DNA from: Propionivibrio hellwigii
GTDB lineage: Bacteria > Pseudomonadota > Gammaproteobacteria > Burkholderiales > Rhodocyclaceae
Length of the DNA stretch: 64,000 bases
Reading direction: 5' to 3'
Assembly (NCBI RefSeq): GCF_041770905.1
Contig: NZ_JBEUWX010000002.1
Span: 1,736,001 to 1,800,000 of the forward strand
Shown here: in pieces, positions 15,711 through 24,254 of the stretch
How positions within the stretch are numbered: position 1 is the first letter of the stretch
How the letters are laid out: the number at the start of each line of letters is the position of its first letter
Notes under the pieces: model-generated
The model's database searches: none
The model's input: only the letters and a program-made list of their open reading frames with translations
What the model was told of the DNA's origin: nothing
Translations under genes and position numbers: made by a program

Positions 15711-16214
15711 ATGCAAAATCCATCCGCAAGCTTACTGTCCCGCTTCGCCATGGAAGCGGCGATCGCCCTGCTGACCGGCCTGATCGGCGGCATCGTCTGC
15801 TACGGCTCGCTGGAGTTCGGCATCGGCTGGGGCGACGCCGGCCCGGAACCGGGCTATTTCCCCTTCTACGTCGGCACGCTCATCATCGCCGCCAGCGCCG
15901 TCAATCTGATTATGGCCTTTGTGCGTCACCGGCGCGATGCGGCCGAGGCTTTTCTGACACGCGAACAAGGCCGGCGCATTCTCGCTTTCTTCGGCCCGAT
16001 GCTTCTGTTCGTGCTGGTCTCTTCCTTCCTCGGTATTTACGTCGGCATGGTTTTGTACCTATTCGGCGCCATGGTCTTTCAGGGCGGCTACAGCGTGATG
16101 AAAGCGGCCGCCATCAGCCTGGCCGCCGCCGCAGTAAATTTCTGCCTGTTCGAGATCTGGTTTCAGGTGCCCTTGCTCAAAGGGCCGCTCGAAGCCTTGC
16201 TGGGCATCCATTGA
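15711..16214 (+). CDS. tctB: TTT transporter small membrane subunit (TctB)
   Basis: The 167-residue protein has four predicted helices (about 14-34, 45-67, 88-108 and 112-150). It carries the TctB-type segment GDAGPEPGYFPFYVG between the first two helices. It forms the inner-membrane carrier with TctA. A GGGAGG-like site precedes the ATG, and tctA follows after 45 bp. The small subunits are poorly conserved, so the call rests on topology, the PGYFPF motif and gene order. Confidence 0.9.
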   Translation: MQNPSASLLSRFAMEAAIALLTGLIGGIVCYGSLEFGIGWGDAGPEPGYFPFYVGTLIIAASAVNLIMAFVRHRRDAAEAFLTREQGRRILAFFGPMLLFVLVSSFLGIYVGMVLYLFGAMVFQGGYSVMKAAAISLAAAAVNFCLFEIWFQVPLLKGPLEALLGIH

Positions 16215-16259
16215 CGCCCATCCGGCAGGCAAGCGCCCATTCTGCACAGGAGTTCTGTC

Positions 16260-17774
16260 TTGGAAAACTTCAGCAACCTGATGGATGGATTCGGCATCGC
16301 TTTTTCCATGTTCCATCTTGCGCTCATGGCGGGCGGCGTCCTGCTCGGCATTCTGGTCGGCGTCCTGCCCGGTCTGGGCGCGCCGAACGGCGTGTCCCTG
16401 CTGTTGCCGCTGACCTTTGTCATGGATCCGGTATCCGCCATCATTCTGCTGACCAGCATGTACTGGGGCGCGCTGTTCGGCGGCTCGACGACCTCCATCC
16501 TCTTCAATATCCCGGGCGAGCCGTCGTCGGTGGCGACGACGTTCGACGGCTATCCGATGGCACAGCAGGGGCAGGCCGCACACGCCCTGACGCTGGCCTT
16601 CATGTCCGCCGGAACGGGCGCGCTGTTCGGCGTGGTGGTGATCACGCTGCTCTCCGGCTGGGTCACCCAGTTTACCCTGCAATTTAGTTCGCCGGAATAC
16701 TTTGCCGTATTTCTGCTGACCTTCGCCAGCTTCATCGGTATGGGCAGCGGCTCTCCGTTCAAGGCCATCGTGTCGATGATGCTCGGCTTTGCCTTCGCCA
16801 CCGTCGGCATGGACGGCATCTCGGGCAATATGCGGCTGACCTTTGGATTCCCCGAACTGGTCAAGGGCATCAGCTTTCTGGTTGCCGTTATCGGCCTGTT
16901 CGGCATTGGCGAACTGCTGCAAACGATGGAGGAAGGCCTGCGCTTTGACGGCATTCGCGCGCGCGTCCGCGTCCGTGACGTCTTCAAGGCCGTGGCCTCG
17001 ATGCCCGGTCACTGGCTGACGCTCCTGCGCAGCGCGTTCATCGGCTGCTGGATGGGCATCACGCCCGGCGGGCCGACGGCCGCCTCCTTCATGAGCTATG
17101 GCCTGGCCAAACGCTTTTCGCGCAACAAAGAGCGCTTTGGCAAAGGCGAGCCAGCCGGCGTCGTCGCGCCGGAAACCGCCGACCACTCGGCGGGCACCTG
17201 CGCCATTTTGCCCATGCTGGCGCTGGGCGTGCCCGGTTCGGCCACCTCGGCCGTGATGATGGGCGGCCTGATGATCTGGGGACTGACGCCCGGCCCCATG
17301 CTGTTCATCGAACGCCCCGATTTCGTCTGGGGCACCATCGCCAGCATGTATCTCGGCAATGTCATGGCGGTCATTCTGGTGCTGGCGACCGTGCCGATAT
17401 TCGCCGCCATCCTGCGCATTCCTTTTTCGATCATCGGGCCGATGATCGTCGTCGTCTGTTTTATCGGCGCTTACACCATCAGCGGCGCGCGCCTCGACCT
17501 CTGGCTGGCGCTGCCTTTCGGTCTGCTCGGCTACGCCTTCAAGAAACTCGGCTATCCGATCGCGCCCATGGTGCTGGCGATGGTGCTGGGCGATAAAGCC
17601 GAAGATGCGTTCCGTCAGTCGATGATCATGTCTAAGGGGTCGCTGTCGATCTTCTGGACGAATTCCACGCTGGTCGCGGCCATCATGAGCCTGGCCTTCA
17701 TTCTGCTGATGTGGCCGGCAGTCAGTGCGCTTCTCCGGCGAATGAAACGCGCTCATCGGGAAGCCGCCGCATAG
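16260..17774 (+). CDS. tctA: TTT transporter large membrane subunit (TctA)
   Basis: The 504-residue protein starts with TTG at 16260, 8 bases after AGGAG. It has about ten to twelve helices and both conserved TctA glycine motifs: LGILVGVLPGLGAPNGVSLL near 30-50, and MGITPGGPTAASFMSYGLAK near 260-280. Other family blocks are YWGALFGGSTTSILFNIPGE and LALGVPGSATSAVMMGGLM. It is the ion-driven transport channel fed by the TctC binding protein. A 289-bp gap with no recognised gene follows before the isomerase genes. Confidence 0.95.
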   Translation: MENFSNLMDGFGIAFSMFHLALMAGGVLLGILVGVLPGLGAPNGVSLLLPLTFVMDPVSAIILLTSMYWGALFGGSTTSILFNIPGEPSSVATTFDGYPMAQQGQAAHALTLAFMSAGTGALFGVVVITLLSGWVTQFTLQFSSPEYFAVFLLTFASFIGMGSGSPFKAIVSMMLGFAFATVGMDGISGNMRLTFGFPELVKGISFLVAVIGLFGIGELLQTMEEGLRFDGIRARVRVRDVFKAVASMPGHWLTLLRSAFIGCWMGITPGGPTAASFMSYGLAKRFSRNKERFGKGEPAGVVAPETADHSAGTCAILPMLALGVPGSATSAVMMGGLMIWGLTPGPMLFIERPDFVWGTIASMYLGNVMAVILVLATVPIFAAILRIPFSIIGPMIVVVCFIGAYTISGARLDLWLALPFGLLGYAFKKLGYPIAPMVLAMVLGDKAEDAFRQSMIMSKGSLSIFWTNSTLVAAIMSLAFILLMWPAVSALLRRMKRAHREAAA

Positions 17775-18063
17775 TCATGGTTTGCCAATCGACCAAGTTC
17801 AAGTTCCGGTTTCGCCGAATTCGCCGGGTTCCCTGACAGGGACCCAAACCATGCCGCCACGGTTTCTAATTGCCTGCCGGATGGACGCCGGCAGGCTTGC
17901 AGCGGCGTATGGCGCGGATCATTTTGCCGGCACAGGGAGCGGAGATATTGTGATGAAAATATAAAAACAATACACTGCCACTGGATGGGCGTTCGACAGA
18001 CGCCCGCCCGGCATCCGGAACGCCGTTTTATTGTCTCGATCAGAATCAGGAAAGGATCTGCCC

Positions 18064-18522
18064 ATGAAAATCGCAGTGGCCGGTGATAGCGCCGGCATTG
18101 TCCTGTCGGAAGTTCTGGCCAAGCATCTGGCCGGCTGCAAAGGGGTCGACGTCACCGACCTGAGCCGCTCGCCCAGCGGGGGCAGCGAGTATTACGCCAA
18201 TATCGCCGAACGGGTGGCCAGAGCCATTCTGGCCGGTGAATACGACCGCGGCATTCTCTGCTGCGGCACGGGAATCGGCGTAGCGATCTCGGCCAACAAA
18301 GTGCCCGGCATCCGCGCGGCGCAAACGCACGATACCTATTCCGCCGAACGCGCCGCCAAGAGCAATAACGCGCACATCATTACGCTCGGCGCCCGGGTTG
18401 TCGGCGCGGAACTGGCAAAAACCATCGTCAATGCCTGGCTGGCATCCGAATTTGATCCGCAAGGCGCCTCGGCCGACAATGTCAAAGCCATTGACGCACT
18501 CGATGAAAAGTACCGCAAGTAA
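18064..18522 (+). CDS. eryI: RpiB/LacAB-family sugar-phosphate isomerase, EryI (D-erythrulose-4-phosphate isomerase) type
   Basis: The 152-residue protein (ATG at 18064, AGGAAAGGA site) has the RpiB core: MKIAVAGDSAG, the active-site loop CCGTGIGVAISANKVPGIRA with the catalytic Cys-Gly-Thr-Gly, and HDTYSAERAAKSNNAHIITLGARVVGAELAK. The opening (AGDSAG instead of GSDHAG) and the ending FDPQG--S--NV--I match, from memory, the EryI/DerI group that converts D-erythrulose-4-phosphate to D-erythrose-4-phosphate, better than ribose-5-phosphate isomerase B. The fused isomerase-kinase follows 24 bp downstream, supporting tetrulose metabolism. Substrate is an inference from similarity and context. Confidence 0.8.
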   Translation: MKIAVAGDSAGIVLSEVLAKHLAGCKGVDVTDLSRSPSGGSEYYANIAERVARAILAGEYDRGILCCGTGIGVAISANKVPGIRAAQTHDTYSAERAAKSNNAHIITLGARVVGAELAKTIVNAWLASEFDPQGASADNVKAIDALDEKYRK

Positions 18523-18546
18523 CCGTATCGCCCGGAAAGGACTACC

Positions 18547-21138
18547 ATGCGCCGCCTGATTGCCGGAACCGGCTGGAAGCTGAACAACACCGTTGCCGAA
18601 ACCCGGCGTTACGCCGCAGCAATTTCATCCTGGGCGACAGGCAAGGCGCTGTCGAACATCGATATTTTCGTCCTGCCGCCCTTTACTTCGCTGCACGCCG
18701 CACACGCGGCTTTTGCCGGCGTCCCTGTCGCCATCGGCGGGCAGAACATGCATTGGCAGGATGCGGGCGCCTGGACGGGCGAAATTTCCGCGCCGATGCT
18801 GGTCGAGGCCGGTTGTCGTTATGTCGAACTGGCGCATTCGGAACGTTTGCAGTTCTTTGGCGAAACCTACGCCTGCGTTCGGCTGAAAGTCGACAAAGCG
18901 CTGGCCGCCGGCTTAACGCCGATCATCTGCCTGGGGGAACTCCAGAAAGAAAAAGCCGCAGGCCGTGCTGACACGGTATTGCAGGAACAACTGCTGACTT
19001 CATTGACCGGACAAGCGAGTGCGCGCATCCCCGATGTCGTGCTCGCTTACGAACCGCGCTGGGCCATCGGTAGCGCCGAGGCGGCCTCACCCGAGTACAT
19101 TGCAGCGCGGCATGGCGCTCTGCGTGAAATTCTGCGCAAATATTACGGCGCGGAAGTCGCGGAAGAAACGCGCATCATTTACGGTGGCTCGGTGACGCCG
19201 AAAAACGGCAAAGCCATCCTGGAAATCATCGATGTCGACGGTCTGTTCGTCGGCCGCGCCGCCTGGAAACCCGAAGGTTTCATCCGCATCATCGATCTGG
19301 TCCGGCAAGCCGCGCATCATCGGGAAGCGCTGGCTGATCGCCTGGCGCGTGAAAAAGAAGCTGCGGAAGCTTTACAAAACCCCATCACATTGCTCGCCCC
19401 CACTACCCAACGTACCCAACGGAGAAATCCCATGACCTGCATTCATGACGACCCCGAAGTTTTTGCAACGACCGCGCTGGCCGGTTTCGCTTCTGCCAAT
19501 TCCAGGCAAGTCCGCCTGATCACGGGCGGCGTCGTGCGGGCAACGGCAACGCCGCAAGGCAAGGTAGCGCTGGTCGTCGGCGGCGGTTCCGGCCATTATC
19601 CGGCGTTTGCCGGTTTTGTCGGGCCGGGGATGGCCGACGCCGCCGTGGCGGGCGATATTTTTGCCTCTCCGTCGGCGCATAGCGTAGCGCACGTGAGCCG
19701 TATGGCAAACCGTGGCGGCGGCATTCTGCTCGGCTTTGGCAAGTACGCGGGCGATATGATGAACTTTGGCCTGGCGGCCGAACGCCTCCAGTCCGAAGGC
19801 GTCGACGTGCGCATCATGGCCGTTACCGATGACGTCGCCAGCGGCCCGGCGGACAAGCCGGAGCTGCGGCGCGGCGTGGCTGGTGATCTGGTCGTCTTCA
19901 AAATCGCCGGCGCAGCGGCCGAAGCGGGGCTCAATCTCGACGAAGTCGAACGCCTTGCACGCAAAGCCAACGCCAGCACCGTAACTTTCGGCGTCGCCTT
20001 CACCGGCTGTACGCTGCCCGGCGCCGAGCAGCCCTTGTTCACCGTACCGCCCAAGCGAATGGGCGTTGGCCTGGGCATCCACGGCGAGCCGGGGATCAGC
20101 GAAGAAGATATCTTGCCGGCCAAGGCGCTGGCAGAAAAACTGGTCAGCCGTCTGGTGGCAGAAAAACCCGCCACAGCGAGCGGCCGCGTCGCCGTTATCC
20201 TGAATGGCCTGGGCTGCACCAAATATGAGGAACTGTTTGTCCTCTGGGTCAGCGTCGAGGCGGCTCTCAAGAACGCCGGGCTGACCCCCGTCATGCCGGA
20301 GGTGGGTGAGTTCGTCACCAGCCTGGACATGGCTGGATGCTCGCTGACGCTGGCCTGGCTTGATGAGGAACTGGAAGAATACTGGTGCGCGCCATCGGAC
20401 ACCCCGGTTCTGCGGCGCGGCAACATTATCCCGACACAGCCGGCAGAACCGCTCTCCGAAACCCCACCGGAAACCACTCACTTTCCGGAAGCCGCCGCGC
20501 CTTCGCATGAAAGCGCCCAATGTGTTGCCAAACTGATTGATGAAATCGCCAATGCCATGCATGAGGCAGAAAACACGCTGGGTAAGATCGACGCACAAGC
20601 CGGTGACGGCGACCACGGCATGGGAATGGCGCGCGGCTCGGCCGCAGCCGCCGAAGCAGCCGCAAAGGCTGTCGCCGCCGGCGCGGGGCTGGCCAGTACG
20701 CTGGCCACCGCCGGCGATGCCTGGGTCGACCGGGCGGGCGGCACATCGGGCGCGTTATGGGGGCTGATGCTGCGAACCTGGAGCACTGCCTTCAGCGACC
20801 AGCAGGCGCTGGATGCGGCGGCCGTGGTCAAGGGAGCGCAGATAGCACTGGATGCGGTCAAGCGCCTCGGCCGCGCTCAGGTTGGCGACAAGACGCTGGT
20901 GGATGCCTTCGAGCCATTTGTCACTTCGTTGGCGGCTGAGATCGGCAAAGGCATGGCGCTCAAAACAGCCTGGCAAAATGCCGCACAGACAGCAACAGTA
21001 GCGGCTGAGGCAACTGCCCAGCTCGCGCCGAAGCTCGGCCGGGCGCGCGCGCATACGCAGAGAAGCCTGGGCCACCCCGACGCAGGGGCCGTCTCACTGG
21101 CAATCTGCGCCTGCGTCGTTGGTAAGAATCTCACCTGA
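18547..21138 (+). CDS. In-frame fusion: TIM-like tetrulose-phosphate isomerase - DhaK - DhaL kinase
   Basis: One open frame encodes 863 residues. Residues 1-255 are a triosephosphate-isomerase fold with Lys11, His97 (ELAHSERLQFFGE), Glu169 (AYEPRWAIG) and IYGGSVTPKN; the usual GNWK is TGWK. The block QNMHWQDAGAWTGEIS fits EryH/LerI-type L-erythrulose-1-phosphate isomerase. Residues 256-295 are a linker with no stop codon. DhaK runs from about 296 to 620 with GGGSGHYP and the substrate-bonding His512 in GIHGEP. DhaL runs from about 658 to 863 with GDGDHGMGMARG binding Mg-ATP. The DNA for the linker still holds GGAGA and an ATG at 19432, so a separate 568-residue kinase may also be made. Together the parts could phosphorylate and isomerise a tetrulose. 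Confidence 0.85.
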   Translation: MRRLIAGTGWKLNNTVAETRRYAAAISSWATGKALSNIDIFVLPPFTSLHAAHAAFAGVPVAIGGQNMHWQDAGAWTGEISAPMLVEAGCRYVELAHSERLQFFGETYACVRLKVDKALAAGLTPIICLGELQKEKAAGRADTVLQEQLLTSLTGQASARIPDVVLAYEPRWAIGSAEAASPEYIAARHGALREILRKYYGAEVAEETRIIYGGSVTPKNGKAILEIIDVDGLFVGRAAWKPEGFIRIIDLVRQAAHHREALADRLAREKEAAEALQNPITLLAPTTQRTQRRNPMTCIHDDPEVFATTALAGFASANSRQVRLITGGVVRATATPQGKVALVVGGGSGHYPAFAGFVGPGMADAAVAGDIFASPSAHSVAHVSRMANRGGGILLGFGKYAGDMMNFGLAAERLQSEGVDVRIMAVTDDVASGPADKPELRRGVAGDLVVFKIAGAAAEAGLNLDEVERLARKANASTVTFGVAFTGCTLPGAEQPLFTVPPKRMGVGLGIHGEPGISEEDILPAKALAEKLVSRLVAEKPATASGRVAVILNGLGCTKYEELFVLWVSVEAALKNAGLTPVMPEVGEFVTSLDMAGCSLTLAWLDEELEEYWCAPSDTPVLRRGNIIPTQPAEPLSETPPETTHFPEAAAPSHESAQCVAKLIDEIANAMHEAENTLGKIDAQAGDGDHGMGMARGSAAAAEAAAKAVAAGAGLASTLATAGDAWVDRAGGTSGALWGLMLRTWSTAFSDQQALDAAAVVKGAQIALDAVKRLGRAQVGDKTLVDAFEPFVTSLAAEIGKGMALKTAWQNAAQTATVAAEATAQLAPKLGRARAHTQRSLGHPDAGAVSLAICACVVGKNLT

Positions 21139-21158
21139 ACACGATTTCCCCGCAGTTC

Positions 21159-21186
21159 AAGGCTTGCCCAAAGGCAAGCCTTTTTT
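21159..21186 (+). terminator. Rho-independent terminator of the C4-sugar operon
   Basis: Arms aaggcttgcc (21159-21168) and ggcaagcctt (21173-21182) flank a caaa loop, and the T-run continues to 21186. It lies 21 bp after the kinase stop codon. Confidence 0.9.
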
Positions 21187-21564
21187 ATGCGGCAGGGCAA
21201 ATCTGGGTACTGGCTAAATTTCATGCTTTCCCCGAGACGTTTGCCGCTAATCGCCAAAACGCCTGCGCAAAGTCACCTCCCCATCCAAAAAATAATATCA
21301 ATGCGCTGCTGCGCCTTGCCGCACGAGCCGTACTATCTTCAGCGCACCGCCTTCCCACCTTAATGTCCAGACTTAACCTTATTCTCTCGAAAAATAACTC
21401 CTTATAAACCGTACCTGGTATCTGGCTCTTGCTTCAGTTTGTTATAGCGCCACAAAACCCTTTTCATGTCGCCAAATTCGGGCCTTTGCTGGCAGGCTGG
21501 AAGTGCCCGTAAACAGTGGGCTTGCGGATAGGCAGGCCGGAAACCCGCGTAAATAGCGGGCTAG
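21187..21564. repeat. Intergenic; left remnant of the family B repeat before the IS
   Basis: 21187-21490 holds no gene that I recognise. 21491-21560 (ggcaggctggaagtgcccgt, aaacagtgggcttgcggata, acccgcgtaaatagcggg) matches the end of the ~420-bp repeat units seen at 23271-24190. CTAG at 21561-21564 is the left target duplication of the IS1380 element. Confidence 0.7.
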
Positions 21565-23270
21565 CCCACATTTCTCACACTCTCACGGTTCGGCCCCCGT
21601 TGGCGCGGCTTTTTCCTTCACGCGTTGCCGTGACCGCGAGGATTCAGGCCCGCGAGCGGCCAATGGAGTGCAGGCGGGTGAGGTTCTGCGGGCGGTCAGG
21701 TGCGTTGAGGGGGCAAGCGGCGCTGTTTGGGCATGAGACCGCCTCGCGCGAACGGGAGCGCGATCGGATCAGCAGGGCCACGGTGGCGTGGCGGATCAGC
21801 CGGGGGCGAGTCTGGCCTGGGCCAGGCGCCAGGTGGTCTGGAACGGATGACTGCTGGCCATGCTGACATGGATGCGGCGCACGCTGATCTTGACCCGTGC
21901 GCCGATCTTGAGCAGTTTCAGGCGCAGGCTCTCGCAGGTGGCCTCGGCCAGTTCGGTGCCAGCCAGCCCGATGCGGCGCAGCGCTTCGAGCATGACGTAG
22001 GCGAAGGAGGCGAACCACAGCCGCAGCTGATTGGCCCGCATCGTCGCCGTTGAGGTGCGATCGGCGAACAGGTGTAGCTGGCACTCCTTGATGCGGTTCT
22101 CCATTTCGCCTCGGGCGCAGTACAGCGCCTCGTACAGTTCGCGTGCCGGCCAGCGCTGAGCGTCCAGGCTGGTGACGATGAAGCGCGGATTGGCCTTGCC
22201 CGGCAGCTGCTCGGCCTTGCCGACGACCCGCCGGGCGCACGACCAGCTGTCAAGGGTGCGGTAGGTGAAGTCGCGAAACCGCCGTGCGGGCTTGCCGGTC
22301 TGGGTGCATTCGGCCTGCGCCTGGCTCATCTCGGTTTCGATCTGGGCCTTGAGCCGGTCGTTCTTGGCCAGCCCGAAGACGAAGTCGATGTGCGTCTGCT
22401 CGCACCAACTCATCAAGGCATCGCGCGCAAAGCCCGAGTCGGCACGCAGCACGATGCGCACCTCCGGCCAGTGGCGGCGGATCTGGGTGACGATGCGTTC
22501 GAGTTCATCGATGCTGCCCGCCGAGGCATCCGTGTTGGCCCGGCGCAGCTTGGCGGCGAGCAGATGTCGGCCGCAGAAGATGTACAGCGGCAGGTAGCAG
22601 TAGCCGCCGTAGTAACCATGGAAGAAACGCCCTTCCTGCTGGCCGTGCAGCGGGTCGTCGGTGGCGTCCAGATCGAGGATGATCTCGTCAGGTGCCTGCT
22701 CGTGCGCCTCAATGAAGCACGCGACGAACAGCGACTCGAAGGCCGCCGGATCGTGAGCGATCTTGTGATAGCGCGAACCGTCCTTGGTGTCGGGGGCATG
22801 TTCGAGCCGGTTCAAGGTCGACTTGCCCGCCAGCAGCTCGCAGCCCTTGCGCCGAGCGCTGAGCTTACCGGCCAGCGTGGCCAGTACCGGGTCACGGCGC
22901 AATTGATCGTGATCGTTCAGGTCCTCGTAGCCCAGCGCGATCCCCACGATCCGTTGCATCACCAACGTGTGCACCGTGTGTTCGATCAGCTCCGGATCGC
23001 GCCCATCCTCGAAGCAGGCCGCCACCCGTTCGGTCAGCCGCAAGGTGCGATCGACCTCGCGCAGCAACAGCGCGCCCGCATCCGAACTGATCTGCCCTCC
23101 GTCGAAATCCACCGCCACCTGGCGGCCATCAATACGCTTCGCGCATGGGCTGACTACGGTACACTGTGTCGGCATCGCGGCTTCCTCAGAGATATGGTTA
23201 AGTCGTTCTCGCAAAAAAACTTTCTTATATCTCCGGCCGCGATGCACCTTCTATCTGTGAGAAATGCGGG
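21565..23270 (-). mobile_element. IS1380-family insertion sequence, copy 1 (1706 bp)
   Basis: The terminal inverted repeats are cccacatttctcaca (21565-21579) and tgtgagaaatgcggg (23256-23270), 14 of 15 bp matching. A 4-bp direct repeat CTAG flanks both ends (21561-21564 and 23271-23274). The element carries one transposase gene. It sits inside a family B repeat whose uninterrupted form (gggctagcgggcagc) is seen at 23690 and 24108, so the empty site can be read directly. Confidence 0.93.
21796..23175 (-). CDS. IS1380-family transposase
   Basis: The 459-residue protein starts at the ATG at 23175 with a GAGGAAG site; the frame is open to 23247. DDE-type features include DGGQISSDAGALLLREVD near the N-terminus, ILDLDATDDPLHGQQEGRFF (first Asp region), VLRADSGFARDALMSWCE (second Asp), and the C-terminal YEALYCARGEMENRIKECQ with the Glu and the conserved EN-IKE pattern. 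It should cut and join the 15-bp ends of this element. It looks intact and is encoded again at 37764-39143. Confidence 0.95.
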   Translation of the reverse strand: MPTQCTVVSPCAKRIDGRQVAVDFDGGQISSDAGALLLREVDRTLRLTERVAACFEDGRDPELIEHTVHTLVMQRIVGIALGYEDLNDHDQLRRDPVLATLAGKLSARRKGCELLAGKSTLNRLEHAPDTKDGSRYHKIAHDPAAFESLFVACFIEAHEQAPDEIILDLDATDDPLHGQQEGRFFHGYYGGYCYLPLYIFCGRHLLAAKLRRANTDASAGSIDELERIVTQIRRHWPEVRIVLRADSGFARDALMSWCEQTHIDFVFGLAKNDRLKAQIETEMSQAQAECTQTGKPARRFRDFTYRTLDSWSCARRVVGKAEQLPGKANPRFIVTSLDAQRWPARELYEALYCARGEMENRIKECQLHLFADRTSTATMRANQLRLWFASFAYVMLEALRRIGLAGTELAEATCESLRLKLLKIGARVKISVRRIHVSMASSHPFQTTWRLAQARLAPG

Positions 23271-24190
23271 CTAGCGGGCAGCCCCTCCGGAGATGCCCGT
23301 TTTACGCGGGCTGCGGGGTAGGCATTGTTGCCGGTCTTCAGTCACTGGAACTTTGCCTTCGCTTTTTTCGAGGCCGCGTTGGCAAGCGCTGGTTCGTGGC
23401 AACGGCGACGAGAAACGCTGCTTGTTCTGCGGCGATGCTGTTGCGCTGCCTTATCCGCGTGTTCCGGCGGTAATGCGCAGTTGGCTGGAATTGGCTAGAT
23501 CGGCCGGCCTGGACCCCGCGTCTTTTGGGCGTTTCAGCCCGGTCACTTCCAAAACCCGTGTCAGTCGCGCATTTTCCGGCAGGCAGGCTGGAAGTGCCCG
23601 TAAACAGTGGGATTGAAGATAGGCAGCCCGGTAACCCCTGTAAATACTGGGCTTGCGGATAGGCAGGTCTGGAGCGCCCGTAAACACTGGGCTAGCGGGC
23701 AGCCCTTCCGGAGATGCCCGTTTTACGCGGGGTTCAGGGTAGGCGTCGTTGCCGGTCTTCAGTCACTGGAACTTTGCCTTCGCTTTTTTCGCGTCCGCGT
23801 TGGCAAGCGCTGGTTCGTAGCAACGGCGACGAGAAACGCTGCTCGTTCTGCGGCGATGTTGCGCTGCCTTATCCGCGTGTTCCGGCGGTAATGCGCAGTT
23901 GGCTGGAATTGGCTAGGTCGGCCGGCCTGGACCCCGCGTCTTTTGGGCGTTTCAGCCCGATCGCTTCCAAAACCCGTGTCAGTCGGGCGTTTGCCGGCAG
24001 GCAGGCTGGAAGTGCCCGTAGACAGTGGGATTGAAGATAGGTAGCCCGGGAACCCCTGTAAATACTGGGTTTGCGGATAGGCAGGTCTGGAGCGCCCGTA
24101 AACACTGGGCTAGCGGGCAGTCCCTCCGGAGATGCCCGTTTTACGCGGGGTTCGGGGTAGGCGTCGTTGCGGGTCTTCGGTCGCGGCGGC
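23271..24190. repeat. Tandem ~420-bp repeat (family B): two full units and a partial third
   Basis: The units start at the ctagcgggcag motifs at 23271, 23692 and 24110, with periods of 421 and 418 bp; the third is cut short near 24190. Each unit contains several palindromes of the type cccgtaaacactggg, cccgttttacgcggg and cctgtaaatactggg. A frame of about 106 codons is open in both full units (23293-23616 and 23714-24034, ending RKQWD and RRQWD). A 3-base deletion between units keeps that frame. I favour a non-coding structured repeat. 24191-24254 leads into the gpsA stop. Confidence 0.75.
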
Positions 24191-24254
24191 TGTGCTTCGG
24201 ACGGTGATGCTTCACCCCGGCGCGGCGCGGCCTATGGGCCGGGGCGGCCGGTGA

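Noticed and set aside
16059..17756. 565-codon minus-strand frame opposite tctA
   Set aside because: It is His/Asp/Gln-rich without domain features, and tctA on the other strand has all family motifs.
22390..23274. 294-codon plus-strand frame inside IS1380 (also at 38358-39242)
   Set aside because: It is antisense to the transposase and shows no independent start signal or known domain.
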